Origin: Nostoc sp. LEGE 06077
Lineage (GTDB): Bacteria > Cyanobacteriota > Cyanobacteriia > Cyanobacteriales > Nostocaceae
Assembly (NCBI RefSeq): GCF_015207705.1
Contig: NZ_JADEWI010000010.1
Coordinates: forward strand, 1 to 64,000
Direction: 5' to 3'
DNA length: 64,000 bases
This document shows positions 27,307 to 35,762 of this stretch, in pieces. A model generated the notes under the pieces. That model was not told where the DNA came from. It saw only the letters and a program-made list of their open reading frames with translations, and did not search any database. The translations under genes were made by a program, and so were the position numbers. Each line of letters opens with the position of its first letter. Within the stretch, counting starts at the first letter, position 1.

Positions 27307-28950
27307 TTAGAAACTAAAAGTTGTCCGAAGTGTACCTACGTAAAGAGTATCGTTTCTATCGTTATTTTCCGGGTTGAAAATTACTATTAAACCAGGGGTG
27401 ACTTGAATGTTATTGCTGACCTTGATTTTATAAAGCCCTTCCAGATGATAGGAAGTATCTCCATCTCTACGACTCGCATCAGGATTTTCTGTCACTGTTG
27501 GTTGTTGACCGAATACTATACCTAGCACGTTACCTTCTTTACCAAAGTCTCTTAGTGCTATGGTTCCAGCCCAATAGACAACATCCGCATCTCTACCTCT
27601 GTTTGGGCCAGTTTCGGCTACAGCACTGGAATAGCCAGCCCAACCACCAAGCGTCAATTTCTCACTAGGTTTAAAAGTAGCTTGTATACCGTAGTGATTA
27701 CCTGTGGTAGCAACACCAGTACCAAAGGGACTCACTGCATAGAGACTACCTGTACCCCCAGTGAAGTTAACATTATTATTGGAAATGCCAGCAGGTGAAG
27801 TTCTCGCACCATCGTAAGTGTGGGCGTAGGCTAAAGCAATGTTTAAAGCTTTGCTTGGTTTAAATTCTAATTGTCCAAAAGCAGCGTAATCACCGTTGAA
27901 TAAGCCAAAACCTGCATTGGGGCTACTTGATCTAGGTGCTAAATAAGCGCCAGTTAAGCTAATAGCGCCTTGAGGGTTAAGGGTAACTGTTAAACCAGAA
28001 CCACCAGAACCATTACGATAAATAGGACTGAAACGTCCGTAACGTGAGATAGCACCTGCACCACTGCTTCTAAATTCAGGGTTTAAAACGTTGACATTCT
28101 CCCACAATTCCGCTGCGCTCACATCAACTTTGACGCGAGCAAAATTAGTTAGGTTAAAAGCGTAGTTAATTTTATCGATTTGAACTTCGTTGTTCAGAAT
28201 TGGTTCTGCATAAGCTAATCGGGTCTGGTTTGTACCAGTAAATTGTGCAGTACCGTTGACGATATTGTTAGCTTGTAAGCGAACTTGTAATTGATCTGTG
28301 CCTGTAAAACTACTAAGTAAGGATAAACGGACGCGATCGCCAAAGGTAGTATTAGAATCTAAATCCCGTGTTGGTGTGTTGGGATTGGATACGGCTACAT
28401 TGTCCCCAAAAGTTTGAGATACGTCGAAAATAGCTTCACCAACCAATTTGGTAGTAGTGGAGAATTGGTTTGCTTCTAGTTCCGCAGTCCGCGCTTCTAG
28501 CGCATCTACCCGACCGCGCAGAGTTGCGAGTTCCGCAGAAAATTCTTCTTGTAAACGCTGTAACGTTGCTAAGTCTTCTTTGGTGACTAAATCAGCTGTG
28601 GCTGTAGCAATTAGTTCGTTAACTCTGTCTAAACAAGCATTCAAACCAGCCGCAAACTCATAACGAGTTAAAGCCCGGTTCCCGCGATATGTACCGTTAG
28701 GATAACCTGCAATACAACCGTAACGTTCTACTAAAGACTGTAAGGCTTGGAATGCCCAATCTGTGGGTTGTACATCGGAAAACTGGGAAACAGATGTTAC
28801 TTGCCCCATACTGTCAGGTTGTGCCGCCAACTGAGTCACAGCTGTAACTTGTTCGTTAGCTTCCCCAGCTAAGGCGCTGTTAGCAGCTAATACGGTCGCA
28901 GCCAGAACTGCTGGACTGAACTTCAGAACATTCCAGAAAAGTTTGGTCAT
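27307..28950 (-). CDS. SLH-OprB outer-membrane porin (copy 2)
   Basis: A 547-residue paralogue of the gene at 25562 with the same build: signal peptide ending ANSALA, SLH domain, coiled coil with RGRVDALEARTAELEANQ, and OprB barrel ending TLRTTFSF. The DNA for residues about 15-140 is identical to copy 1 over 372 bp (28531-28902 against 26774-27145), while the barrels differ extensively, especially in loops. The pair could offer alternative pores with the same wall anchor. Start ATG at 28950, with a GTG five codons upstream as alternative. The spacer of 113 bases between the copies shows no obvious terminator. Confidence 0.9.
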   Translation of the reverse strand: MTKLFWNVLKFSPAVLAATVLAANSALAGEANEQVTAVTQLAAQPDSMGQVTSVSQFSDVQPTDWAFQALQSLVERYGCIAGYPNGTYRGNRALTRYEFAAGLNACLDRVNELIATATADLVTKEDLATLQRLQEEFSAELATLRGRVDALEARTAELEANQFSTTTKLVGEAIFDVSQTFGDNVAVSNPNTPTRDLDSNTTFGDRVRLSLLSSFTGTDQLQVRLQANNIVNGTAQFTGTNQTRLAYAEPILNNEVQIDKINYAFNLTNFARVKVDVSAAELWENVNVLNPEFRSSGAGAISRYGRFSPIYRNGSGGSGLTVTLNPQGAISLTGAYLAPRSSSPNAGFGLFNGDYAAFGQLEFKPSKALNIALAYAHTYDGARTSPAGISNNNVNFTGGTGSLYAVSPFGTGVATTGNHYGIQATFKPSEKLTLGGWAGYSSAVAETGPNRGRDADVVYWAGTIALRDFGKEGNVLGIVFGQQPTVTENPDASRRDGDTSYHLEGLYKIKVSNNIQVTPGLIVIFNPENNDRNDTLYVGTLRTTFSF

Positions 28951-29081
28951 TATCTTAACTCTCACTCACACCCACTAGTGCAATCTATGGCTGTATTTTG
29001 GCTACAATTGCTGCTTATTTTAAGGGTATAGAAACATAATCACAGGCATCAATATACCAGATGCGTTGTTATTAACACAAG

Positions 29082-29702
29082 TCAATAAACATTGTTTTTT
29101 ACTATAGTTTGGGTAGTAAATTTATTTGGCAAACGCAAAATAATCCGCCGCTTGTATCTTAACAAGACACCTTCTTCTTCAAAGTGTTGTAATAGTCTTG
29201 TAATTGTCACCCTCGTTGTGTTTAAAACTTCGGCAATTTCCTGATGGGTGATGTTGATATCAATAACTTTATCTTGTTCGACATTCCGTCCAAACTTATC
29301 ACTCAGCCATAATAAAAATTTCCATAAGCGCAGGGAGATTGGTTTGAGATGAACTATGCTTAAAAGTTCTTCTGACTGTTGAATATGGTTAAATAAACCC
29401 TCAATATTTTGATGCCAGAGATAAGATGGCACAAGACTTACCTCAACACTGGTCAAACATTCAATTTGGTAGGGTTTAACTTTAGTTAAAGGAGAGCCAA
29501 TCAAGTCTCCTGGCCCCCAATAACCTAAAGTGATGAAGGTGCCATCTTCAGCCCAGGTTAGGGTACGAACTGCGCCACGATCTATCCGCCATATTACCTC
29601 GTTCGGCAAGGGAATAATTTCTTTTCTGGCAAAGATTTTTATTGATAGTTGTTCACTAACAGATGCCGTGGAGAATGTTGGTGTCAGACTGGTGGATGTC
29701 AT
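29082..29702 (-). CDS. Crp/Fnr-family transcription regulator
   Basis: A 206-residue regulator with a cNMP-binding-like beta-roll (about 20-110; IWRIDRGAVRTLTW, TLGYWGPGDLIGSP) and a C-terminal Crp-type helix-turn-helix (about 145-195; ITHQEIAEVLNTTRVTITRLLQHFEEEGVL). The cyclic nucleotide phosphate-binding motif (GExxxxxRSA) is not present, so it probably responds to another signal or none. It is transcribed towards the porin genes and may control them, which is inference from position only. A TTGACAAG stretch near 29737 is in the upstream region. Confidence 0.87.
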   Translation of the reverse strand: MTSTSLTPTFSTASVSEQLSIKIFARKEIIPLPNEVIWRIDRGAVRTLTWAEDGTFITLGYWGPGDLIGSPLTKVKPYQIECLTSVEVSLVPSYLWHQNIEGLFNHIQQSEELLSIVHLKPISLRLWKFLLWLSDKFGRNVEQDKVIDINITHQEIAEVLNTTRVTITRLLQHFEEEGVLLRYKRRIILRLPNKFTTQTIVKNNVY

Positions 29703-29832
29703 TATAAATTTTCTGGGAGCTAGTGAAAGTTTTAATGGTTTGACAAGGTAATCGCTGCAAATCTGGTAATTTTTAAACAGCTATTTGCTTGATATTTTCT
29801 AAATGTTCGGTTAATAAATAATAGATTTGTGA

Positions 29833-32085
29833 TTATGTAGCTAATTGAATCTTTTGATATTGTTTGTTAGCAGAGATTGAAGATTTTGTGATAGCAATGA
29901 CTGCTGGTTTCGGAGGTGCGTTAGGAGTTTTATCAGGCCAATTAGAACCAATAGGAACTTGGCGAGTTTGGAAAAATTCTTTGCCTGTAGTAGTAGTGAC
30001 TACAAATTGTCTGGTTTCTCTAGCTTGGCCTTTGCGAGTCCCATTTGTTTCTCCTGGATGTTGTATAGATAAAAACATAGTTGTCTGATCTGTGGTGAAA
30101 CAAGGGCCAGTAGTTTCACATTCCATTGGTGCGATCGCAAACAAAAAGGCTTTACCTGCATCTGCACCACTGGTGGGGATAAACCATACAGAGTTATTCC
30201 CAAATAAACCAGATAAGCTGACAGATTTTCCTGGTTCAGCCTGACGGTTATTCACCGCATGATTGAGCTTGGCTGTGGAAATATCCGTTACCATCCAGAC
30301 ATGACCTTGACGATCTAGTAATAAATTATCTGGATTTGCAAAACCCATCCCGCCGGCGGCTGGTTCTCCGCCTATGGCTAAGATTTGCCAACGAAAAGTC
30401 ATCGCTGCGGGGTCGTTGTTATCTTCGGTTAAACGCATCACCCAGCCGTATTCATAGCCTGCTTCACCTTGGGGACTTTTAAATACTCGCAAATCAGAAC
30501 CACCTTGTTTATCAGGCGCACCAGAGGTAAAACTGATGTATAAATCGCCGTTGGGAGCAATTTCTGTATCTTCAGGACGTGCTGTGCAGGTAGCGCCCGC
30601 TGCATTGGCGGCGTAGTGTGCATCAATTAAAATTGCACCTTGTTTTTCGGCGGCGTTACCAGTGTAAAGGTCTGCCAGTTTTTGATACTTTTGTTTGTAT
30701 TGAGCGATCGCTTCATCTTGGGTAACTGGTAAATAACCTGCCTTCAAGTCTGCTGTTTCTGCTTTAGCACCTAGTGGCAACAAAATAATATTACCAGCAA
30801 TACTACTAGGAATACTTGGGTTAACAGGAGTTTCTGCTTTTAGGGCTATCCAGCTACCTGTACCATCGGCGTTGAATTTGGCGGCGTACAGCATTCCCTG
30901 TTGTAATAGCTGAGAATTAGCCTTGTCTTGGGGATTTTTTACCTGATCACGACTGACAAATTTATATATGTGTCCGCCGCGGCGATCGCATCCTGAATAA
31001 AAAGCTAATGGTTTCCCGGCTTCTACCCGTACACCTACAGCTTCATGACGATAACGTCCTAACCAAGTGTGTTTCGTACCATAATCTTGGGGGTTGGCTG
31101 TGTCAATTTCCACAATCCAACCATATTTATTCCCCGCTAAACCAAATACATTTCCTTGACCAAATAATTCCTCGTCACCCAAAGCAAACGGCAGTGTACT
31201 AGGTTCAAAAGCTGTACCATCGGCATACACTGGTTCTGGTACTTGGGCTTGAAAATTTTCTTCGGCACTCAGTACTGTACCCCACGGGGTTGTTCCGCCC
31301 GCACAGTTAGCGAAAGTTCCAATAATGCGATCGCCAAGTTTATCTATATATCCCTGACCTGTTTGTTTCCGAAATACTGTAACTGCGGGGCCAGTAGCTT
31401 GTAAATACCGACGATCTTTTAAACCCGAAATCCCACTAATCCGTCTATCTGCTGGGGAATTAGTTCTTTCCCACTGACCATTAGCTGTTTTCTGTAGCGA
31501 AATTACACCTAACCCTTGGTCTAATAAAGCTGCTTGACAAATTTCCGCAATTTTAGTTTTTATCGGGTCATTATCTGGCAAAGCATAAGCATTAATCGCA
31601 TTTTTACCGGAATTTGTGCTATTTAAAGCTGCTTTCACATCTGCAAATGGTAATGATTTTCCCATCACTTGCTGATAGGTTTCCATCCAAGGAATAGCGC
31701 TGATATACTCAAAGTTCACCGCTAAATAACCAGCATTTTCTCCCGTGGGGATAAAAGATAAATAGTCGTTGTTGTAACCAAACCGCGAATCACCAACTTG
31801 ATCACCCCAAGCGGCAATTACTTTATATTGAAACCCTTCTGGCAGTACCAAGTCATCAACCACATCATAAGAACTGTATTGAATTTGCTGCTGTTCTGGG
31901 CTGAAGCCTGCGGTTTCTAGAGGTATTGCTCCCTTAATTGGTTTAAACGAGAATACTGATTCTCCTACTGATGATGTGCTTTTTTGCGCCGTAGTATTTT
32001 GACCGCAACCTGTAAGGTTACTAAGCGCTAATGCACTAGCGCTACCTCCCATTAATAGCAAGAAATCTCGACGCTGGATACTCAT
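29833..32085 (-). CDS. phoX: PhoX-family alkaline phosphatase, exported
   Basis: A 750-residue PhoX (DUF839) phosphatase that releases phosphate from organic esters outside the cytoplasm with Ca/Fe cofactors. The N-terminus carries a Tat-like signal (QRRDFLLLMGG, twin Arg at 5-6) and a lipobox LTGC with Cys27, so export as a lipoprotein is likely. Family motifs include NFEYIS, CAGGTTPWGTVLSAEENF, GRYRHEAVGV, DRRGGHIYKF, RPEDTEIAPNGDLYISFT and the C-terminal SIQHPGE. It lies beside sphR-sphS-phoU and has Pho-box-like repeats 41-70 bases before the start, so induction by phosphate starvation is expected. Confidence 0.92.
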   Translation of the reverse strand: MSIQRRDFLLLMGGSASALALSNLTGCGQNTTAQKSTSSVGESVFSFKPIKGAIPLETAGFSPEQQQIQYSSYDVVDDLVLPEGFQYKVIAAWGDQVGDSRFGYNNDYLSFIPTGENAGYLAVNFEYISAIPWMETYQQVMGKSLPFADVKAALNSTNSGKNAINAYALPDNDPIKTKIAEICQAALLDQGLGVISLQKTANGQWERTNSPADRRISGISGLKDRRYLQATGPAVTVFRKQTGQGYIDKLGDRIIGTFANCAGGTTPWGTVLSAEENFQAQVPEPVYADGTAFEPSTLPFALGDEELFGQGNVFGLAGNKYGWIVEIDTANPQDYGTKHTWLGRYRHEAVGVRVEAGKPLAFYSGCDRRGGHIYKFVSRDQVKNPQDKANSQLLQQGMLYAAKFNADGTGSWIALKAETPVNPSIPSSIAGNIILLPLGAKAETADLKAGYLPVTQDEAIAQYKQKYQKLADLYTGNAAEKQGAILIDAHYAANAAGATCTARPEDTEIAPNGDLYISFTSGAPDKQGGSDLRVFKSPQGEAGYEYGWVMRLTEDNNDPAAMTFRWQILAIGGEPAAGGMGFANPDNLLLDRQGHVWMVTDISTAKLNHAVNNRQAEPGKSVSLSGLFGNNSVWFIPTSGADAGKAFLFAIAPMECETTGPCFTTDQTTMFLSIQHPGETNGTRKGQARETRQFVVTTTTGKEFFQTRQVPIGSNWPDKTPNAPPKPAVIAITKSSISANKQYQKIQLAT

Positions 32086-32125
32086 TTATACCGATAAGGC
32101 GATATTTATTGTGCTTGCGGACACT

Positions 32126-32155
32126 TTAATCATGCAAGGTTAAGAATAGGTAAAA
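32126..32155 (-). promoter_or_regulatory. Pho box upstream of phoX
   Basis: On the minus strand: TTTTACCT (32155-32148), three bases, CTTAACCT (32144-32137), three bases, ATGATTAA (32133-32126). The 8+3 spacing and CTTAACC(T) core match the cyanobacterial SphR site as I remember it (tandem PyTTAAPyPy(T/A) octamers every 11 bp). The third octamer is weak. Confidence 0.72.
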
Positions 32156-32173
32156 ATTTAGTGAAATCTAACT

Positions 32174-32192
32174 TAGTTAAGCAAGTTTTAAC
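32174..32192 (-). promoter_or_regulatory. Second Pho-box-like pair upstream of phoX
   Basis: On the minus strand GTTAAAAC (32192-32185), TTG, CTTAACTA (32181-32174), again with 11-bp spacing. It lies farther from the start than the main box and could strengthen SphR binding. Confidence 0.5.
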
Positions 32193-32271
32193 TTTTTGGG
32201 CAATACAAAATAATCAGAAGTTGAAATCCGCTACGTCTTCAAGAAGTCGAGTATTTCTTTACTTATGAGCA

Positions 32272-32318
32272 AAAAAAGTGAGAATTGGAATATGTCAATT
32301 TCCAATCCTCGCTTTTTT
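32272..32318 (-). terminator. Strong terminator after the sphR-sphS-phoU operon
   Basis: Arms AAAAAAGTGAGAATTGGAA (32272-32290) and TTCCAATCCTCGCTTTTTT (32300-32318) pair with two mismatches. On the minus strand the stem is followed by a T-run, which suits an end for the leftward phoU transcript; it separates that operon from phoX regulation. Confidence 0.88.
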
Positions 32319-32393
32319 AAATGTTGTATTTAGTAACAAAAAATTTGCTAAATAATTAATTCCTTAATGAAAAAAATCGCTTGTCAATTGTGT

Positions 32394-33059
32394 TTAACTA
32401 CGTTGACCAGTAACAATATATGCCACTCTTTGACCGATATTGGTAGCGTGATCTGCCATCCGTTCTAGACAACGAATTGCCAGTGCCAGCAGGATAATTG
32501 GTTCTACAACTCCGATAATATCCCGTTGTTGAGCTAAGGTTTGATAAAGGCGAGCGTAAGCATTATCTACAGCATCATCTAAGTGTTTAATTCCCCGTCC
32601 GCCCGCTTCATCTAAATCTGCCAAAGCTACTAAACTAGTGGCTAACATCGCCTGGGCGTGGTGTGACATAACTTCGATTTCTGGCAAAGATGAATGAGGC
32701 TCATAAGGAAAGAGCTTAATCGCAATTTTGGCTATATCCTTAGCATAATCACCTATGCGTTCTAAATCTCGGACTAATTGCATAAAAGCACTTAAACAGC
32801 GCAAATCTTGGGCTGTTGGCGCTTGGGTCATGATTGCTGTACAGTCTGATTCTATTTGTCTATAAAAACGGTCAATTTTTTTATCTAATTTGGGGAGTTC
32901 TTCAGCAGCGGTTAAGTTACGAGCAAATAACGCTTGGTGGCTGAGGCGAAATGATTGTTCTACCAAAGCTCCCATACGTAAAACATCTCGTTCTAAGCGC
33001 CTGATAGCGCGTGCTAACTGAGAACTGTCAGGGTTGGGATTATAAACGACAGCTTCCAC
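32394..33059 (-). CDS. phoU: PhoU-type phosphate signalling protein (SphU)
   Basis: PhoU represses the phosphate sensor kinase when phosphate is plentiful. The product (221 residues from GTG 33059) is all-helical with two PhoU repeats, containing RAIRRLERDVLRMGALVEQ and RDLERIGDYAKDIAKIAIK in the first and RCLERMADHATNIGQRVAY in the second, the metal-binding E/D-x-x-R-x-x-D-x-x-x-N/D pattern. A longer frame from TTG 33122 would overlap sphS by 35 bases; the GTG at 33059 avoids that and begins near the usual start. It is the last gene of sphR-sphS-phoU. Confidence 0.9.
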   Translation of the reverse strand: MEAVVYNPNPDSSQLARAIRRLERDVLRMGALVEQSFRLSHQALFARNLTAAEELPKLDKKIDRFYRQIESDCTAIMTQAPTAQDLRCLSAFMQLVRDLERIGDYAKDIAKIAIKLFPYEPHSSLPEIEVMSHHAQAMLATSLVALADLDEAGGRGIKHLDDAVDNAYARLYQTLAQQRDIIGVVEPIILLALAIRCLERMADHATNIGQRVAYIVTGQRS

Positions 33060-33087
33060 ACTTGTATTCTCAAAAGTGAAGATACTA

Positions 33088-34413
33088 TTAACTATAGTCT
33101 TGGCTTTGAGAGTTCGCCACAACTTCTGGAAGTATCACTTGCATCCAAGCACCACCTGTTTGGGGGTGATTCATGGCTTTGATGGAACCACCGTGAGCTA
33201 ACAAGATTTGTCGGACGATCGCTAATCCTAAACCATTACCGACAATCGATCCAATAGAATTATCGGCTAAGGACGAATGTGTTCGGGCTTTATCGCCGCG
33301 ATAAAATCGCTCAAAAATATGCGGTAAATCTGCTTCCGAAAAACCTGTACCTGAATCAATTAAATTTAGTTCTAAGGTGGGATGTAGAGAATTATCTTGA
33401 TGATGGTCTTCTAAAAATCTAATTTTTGCTTCCACTTGAATGTTTGTGCTAGGAGAACTGTATTTAATACTATTGTCTAGCAAGTTGAGAAAAACTTGAT
33501 AAATCCGGGCTTGATCGGCTTTAATCCAAATGTCTTCTGGCCCGGAATAATTCAGAGAAAGATGTTGTCTTTGTGCTAAGGGTTCTAAAGTTTCCCACAC
33601 CGATGCAATTAGCGATCGCACTTCGACTTTTTCCAGATGCAATTGCATTTTGGGGTTAGCTTCAATTTGCGTCAGTTCTAACCAGCCTTGAACTAAGCTA
33701 ATTAGTCTGTCAACTTCTTGCATCAGGCGGTCAACCCAGCGATTTAACGGCGGTTCTAAGCGATGTTGTAAGGTTTCTGCAACGAGACGAATGGAAGTTA
33801 AAGGTGTTCTGAGTTCGTGAGCTAAATCAGAAAATGAGCGATCGCGTTCTTGATTTACGTCTAGCAGTGGTTGACGATTTTCCAGAAATACGCCTACTTG
33901 GCCATTGGGTAAGGGCAAGCCAGAGGCACGTAAAGTCATAGACTTGATAGTGGGTAATTCTGCTGGATTGTCGGATGAGGGATGAAATAACCACTCTTTA
34001 GTTTGGGGTTTTTGGCGATCGCGTGTTTGCTCAACCAATCGGTCTAATTCATACGATCGCACCAACTCTAACAACAAACGCACCTGTCCTGGTTGCCATC
34101 TTTGCAGATATAGAATTTCTTTGGCTTGTTGGTTACACCACAGCAATTGATTTTCTTCATCTACTTGCAAATATCCCATTGGTGCAAAATCCAACAGGTC
34201 TTGATAAGTTTGCAGGGATTTTTGCAAATCTTGGCGCTGCTGCTGTAATGTCTTGATTTCTTGACGCAAACGAGGTAAAAGCGGTAAGGCTAAATCAGTA
34301 GATTTAGAGTAGGGTTGCAAAACTCTCTCTAGGTAACGGTTTAGTTGAAACTGTTGCCAAATCCAAAACCCGATACCTACCGCCAAACCTAGAATAAATC
34401 CCAATAAGAACAT
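33088..34413 (-). CDS. sphS: Phosphate-sensing histidine kinase SphS (PhoR-like)
   Basis: A 441-residue kinase. An N-terminal hydrophobic segment (about 1-22) anchors it to the membrane, then a PAS domain (about 68-180; LLDFAPMGYLQVDEENQLLW), HisKA with phospho-acceptor His in DLAHELRTPLTSIRLVAETL, and HATPase with FLNLLDNSIKYSS (N), DSGTGFSEADLPHIFERFYRG (G1/F) and GNGLGLAIVRQI (G2). This layout and its place between sphR and phoU identify the cyanobacterial phosphate sensor SphS. It would phosphorylate SphR when phosphate is short; PhoU restrains it. Confidence 0.9.
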   Translation of the reverse strand: MFLLGFILGLAVGIGFWIWQQFQLNRYLERVLQPYSKSTDLALPLLPRLRQEIKTLQQQRQDLQKSLQTYQDLLDFAPMGYLQVDEENQLLWCNQQAKEILYLQRWQPGQVRLLLELVRSYELDRLVEQTRDRQKPQTKEWLFHPSSDNPAELPTIKSMTLRASGLPLPNGQVGVFLENRQPLLDVNQERDRSFSDLAHELRTPLTSIRLVAETLQHRLEPPLNRWVDRLMQEVDRLISLVQGWLELTQIEANPKMQLHLEKVEVRSLIASVWETLEPLAQRQHLSLNYSGPEDIWIKADQARIYQVFLNLLDNSIKYSSPSTNIQVEAKIRFLEDHHQDNSLHPTLELNLIDSGTGFSEADLPHIFERFYRGDKARTHSSLADNSIGSIVGNGLGLAIVRQILLAHGGSIKAMNHPQTGGAWMQVILPEVVANSQSQDYS

Positions 34414-34471
34414 TATGAGTCCCAGTTGCTAGTTGCGTCGTGATTAATAAACTAACAACTATCTTCATCCA

Positions 34472-35233
34472 TTATCCGAATCGATAGCCAAATCCTCTTA
34501 CAGTCACAATATATTCAGGATGGCTAGGATCTAATTCTAATTTCTCCCGTAACCAGCGAATGTGAACATCCACAGTTTTGCTATCCCCTACGAAATCTGG
34601 CCCCCAAACCTGATCTAACAACTGCTCCCGCGACCAAACTCGCCGCGCATAACTCATAAACAATTCCAACAAGCGGAATTCTTTTGGGGAAAGATTGACT
34701 TCTTGACCCCGCACTAACACCCGACATTCTTGAGGGTTTAAGCTAACGTCTTTATATTTCAGAACTGGTAATTGCGGTAAAGTGCTTAAACGTTGACGAC
34801 GCAGCAGCGCCCGACAACGAGCTACTAGTTCCCGCATACTAAAAGGCTTGGTGAGATAGTCATCTGCGCCAACTTCTAAACCCAACACGCGATCGGTTTC
34901 ACTACCCTTAGCACTCAGCATTAAAATCGGTACTGGATTGCCTTGATGACGCAGCAAGCGACAAATATCTAAACCATTGATTTGCGGTAACATCAAGTCA
35001 AGAATCACCAAATCAAAGGGAAACTCGCCTGAGTTAGATTCAAAACTTTTGAGATACTCGATCGCTACCCGCCCATCTGGGGCTGTTACGACCTCATAAC
35101 CTTCCTCTTCCAAGGCTACAGATAGCATCTCTTGGATTAACTCTTCATCTTCTACCACTAGAATCTGGCTTGTGTGTCCGATATCTGCTCTAGCAGAATA
35201 CTTGGTCGATTCACTGGTGTACATTGATATCAC
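34472..35233 (-). CDS. sphR: Phosphate response regulator SphR (PhoB-like)
   Basis: A 253-residue OmpR/PhoB-type regulator. The receiver domain (about 22-145) has EDE at 28-30, phospho-acceptor Asp79 in VILDLMLPQ, the Ser of ILMLSAKG and Lys of LTKPFSM. The winged-helix DNA-binding domain (about 160-250) ends with SKTVDVHIRWLREKLELDPSHPEYIVTVRGFGYRFG, the usual recognition helix region. It heads the operon sphR-sphS-phoU (59 bases to sphS) and should bind the Pho boxes at 32126-32155 and 51729-51758. Confidence 0.9.
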   Translation of the reverse strand: MISMYTSESTKYSARADIGHTSQILVVEDEELIQEMLSVALEEEGYEVVTAPDGRVAIEYLKSFESNSGEFPFDLVILDLMLPQINGLDICRLLRHQGNPVPILMLSAKGSETDRVLGLEVGADDYLTKPFSMRELVARCRALLRRQRLSTLPQLPVLKYKDVSLNPQECRVLVRGQEVNLSPKEFRLLELFMSYARRVWSREQLLDQVWGPDFVGDSKTVDVHIRWLREKLELDPSHPEYIVTVRGFGYRFG

Positions 35234-35311
35234 AAAAGTCTGCCCTGTGCTTGTATCAATATGAAAATTGAGTCAATTATCTAACTTCTCGGTGCATTTA
35301 CAGTCGCGCCG

Positions 35312-35329
35312 TTGCAAATTAATTTGCAA
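35312..35329. promoter_or_regulatory. Perfect 18-bp palindrome upstream of sphR
   Basis: TTGCAAATTAATTTGCAA is its own reverse complement. It sits 79 bases before the sphR start, where an operator for a dimeric regulator would fit. It does not resemble a Pho box or the NtcA consensus. Confidence 0.5.
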
Positions 35330-35548
35330 AAAGTAACATATGTAACAGCTATATCTACAAACATTATAAATCAGATTTGCTGCATATTGGCAAGAAAACT
35401 CTTTGTGAAACTTAGAGCTACAGTATTTTGCAGCCAGCTTTGATTCGTTACTAGGTTGAATATTTGGTGATTTTACACCGCCACAGCGATGAAAAACAAG
35501 CTTTTTACCATAGCCTACACATATTCTCATTCCAGCATCGATTCTCTA

Positions 35549-35578
35549 TTGACAAGGATGAATGAGTTTGAGTATAGT
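35549..35578 (+). promoter_or_regulatory. Sigma70-type promoter for the coiled-coil operon
   Basis: TTGACA (35549-35554), an 18-base spacer, and TATAGT (35573-35578). It would start RNA near 35585 and give an unusually long leader of about 178 bases before the ATG at 35763. Confidence 0.6.
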
Positions 35579-35762
35579 TATTAGTACAAAAATACTACCG
35601 CCTTTCCAAGTAAAAACCATACCCAGTTTCCGTATTTCTTCATTGCAGTATTTGTACTGAGCAAAAATTACTGTTTTAAAGGTTACTCTTATGTCTGCAT
35701 AGGGTAGCTATTGGTATGGTTTGTTACCCACTCAATTCATTACTAATTCAAGGAGTTAAAGT

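Larger units (their letters stand above)
35234..35762. other. Divergent intergenic region between sphR and the coiled-coil pair
   Basis: A 529-base spacer. It contains a perfect 18-bp palindrome at 35312-35329 and a promoter for the coiled-coil genes at 35549-35578. A leftward frame at 35273-35530 has no plausible protein character and is rejected. Confidence 0.6.

Noticed and set aside
35273-35530. 85-residue leftward frame before sphR
   Set aside because: Cys-rich random-like composition over a promoter region containing the 18-bp palindrome.
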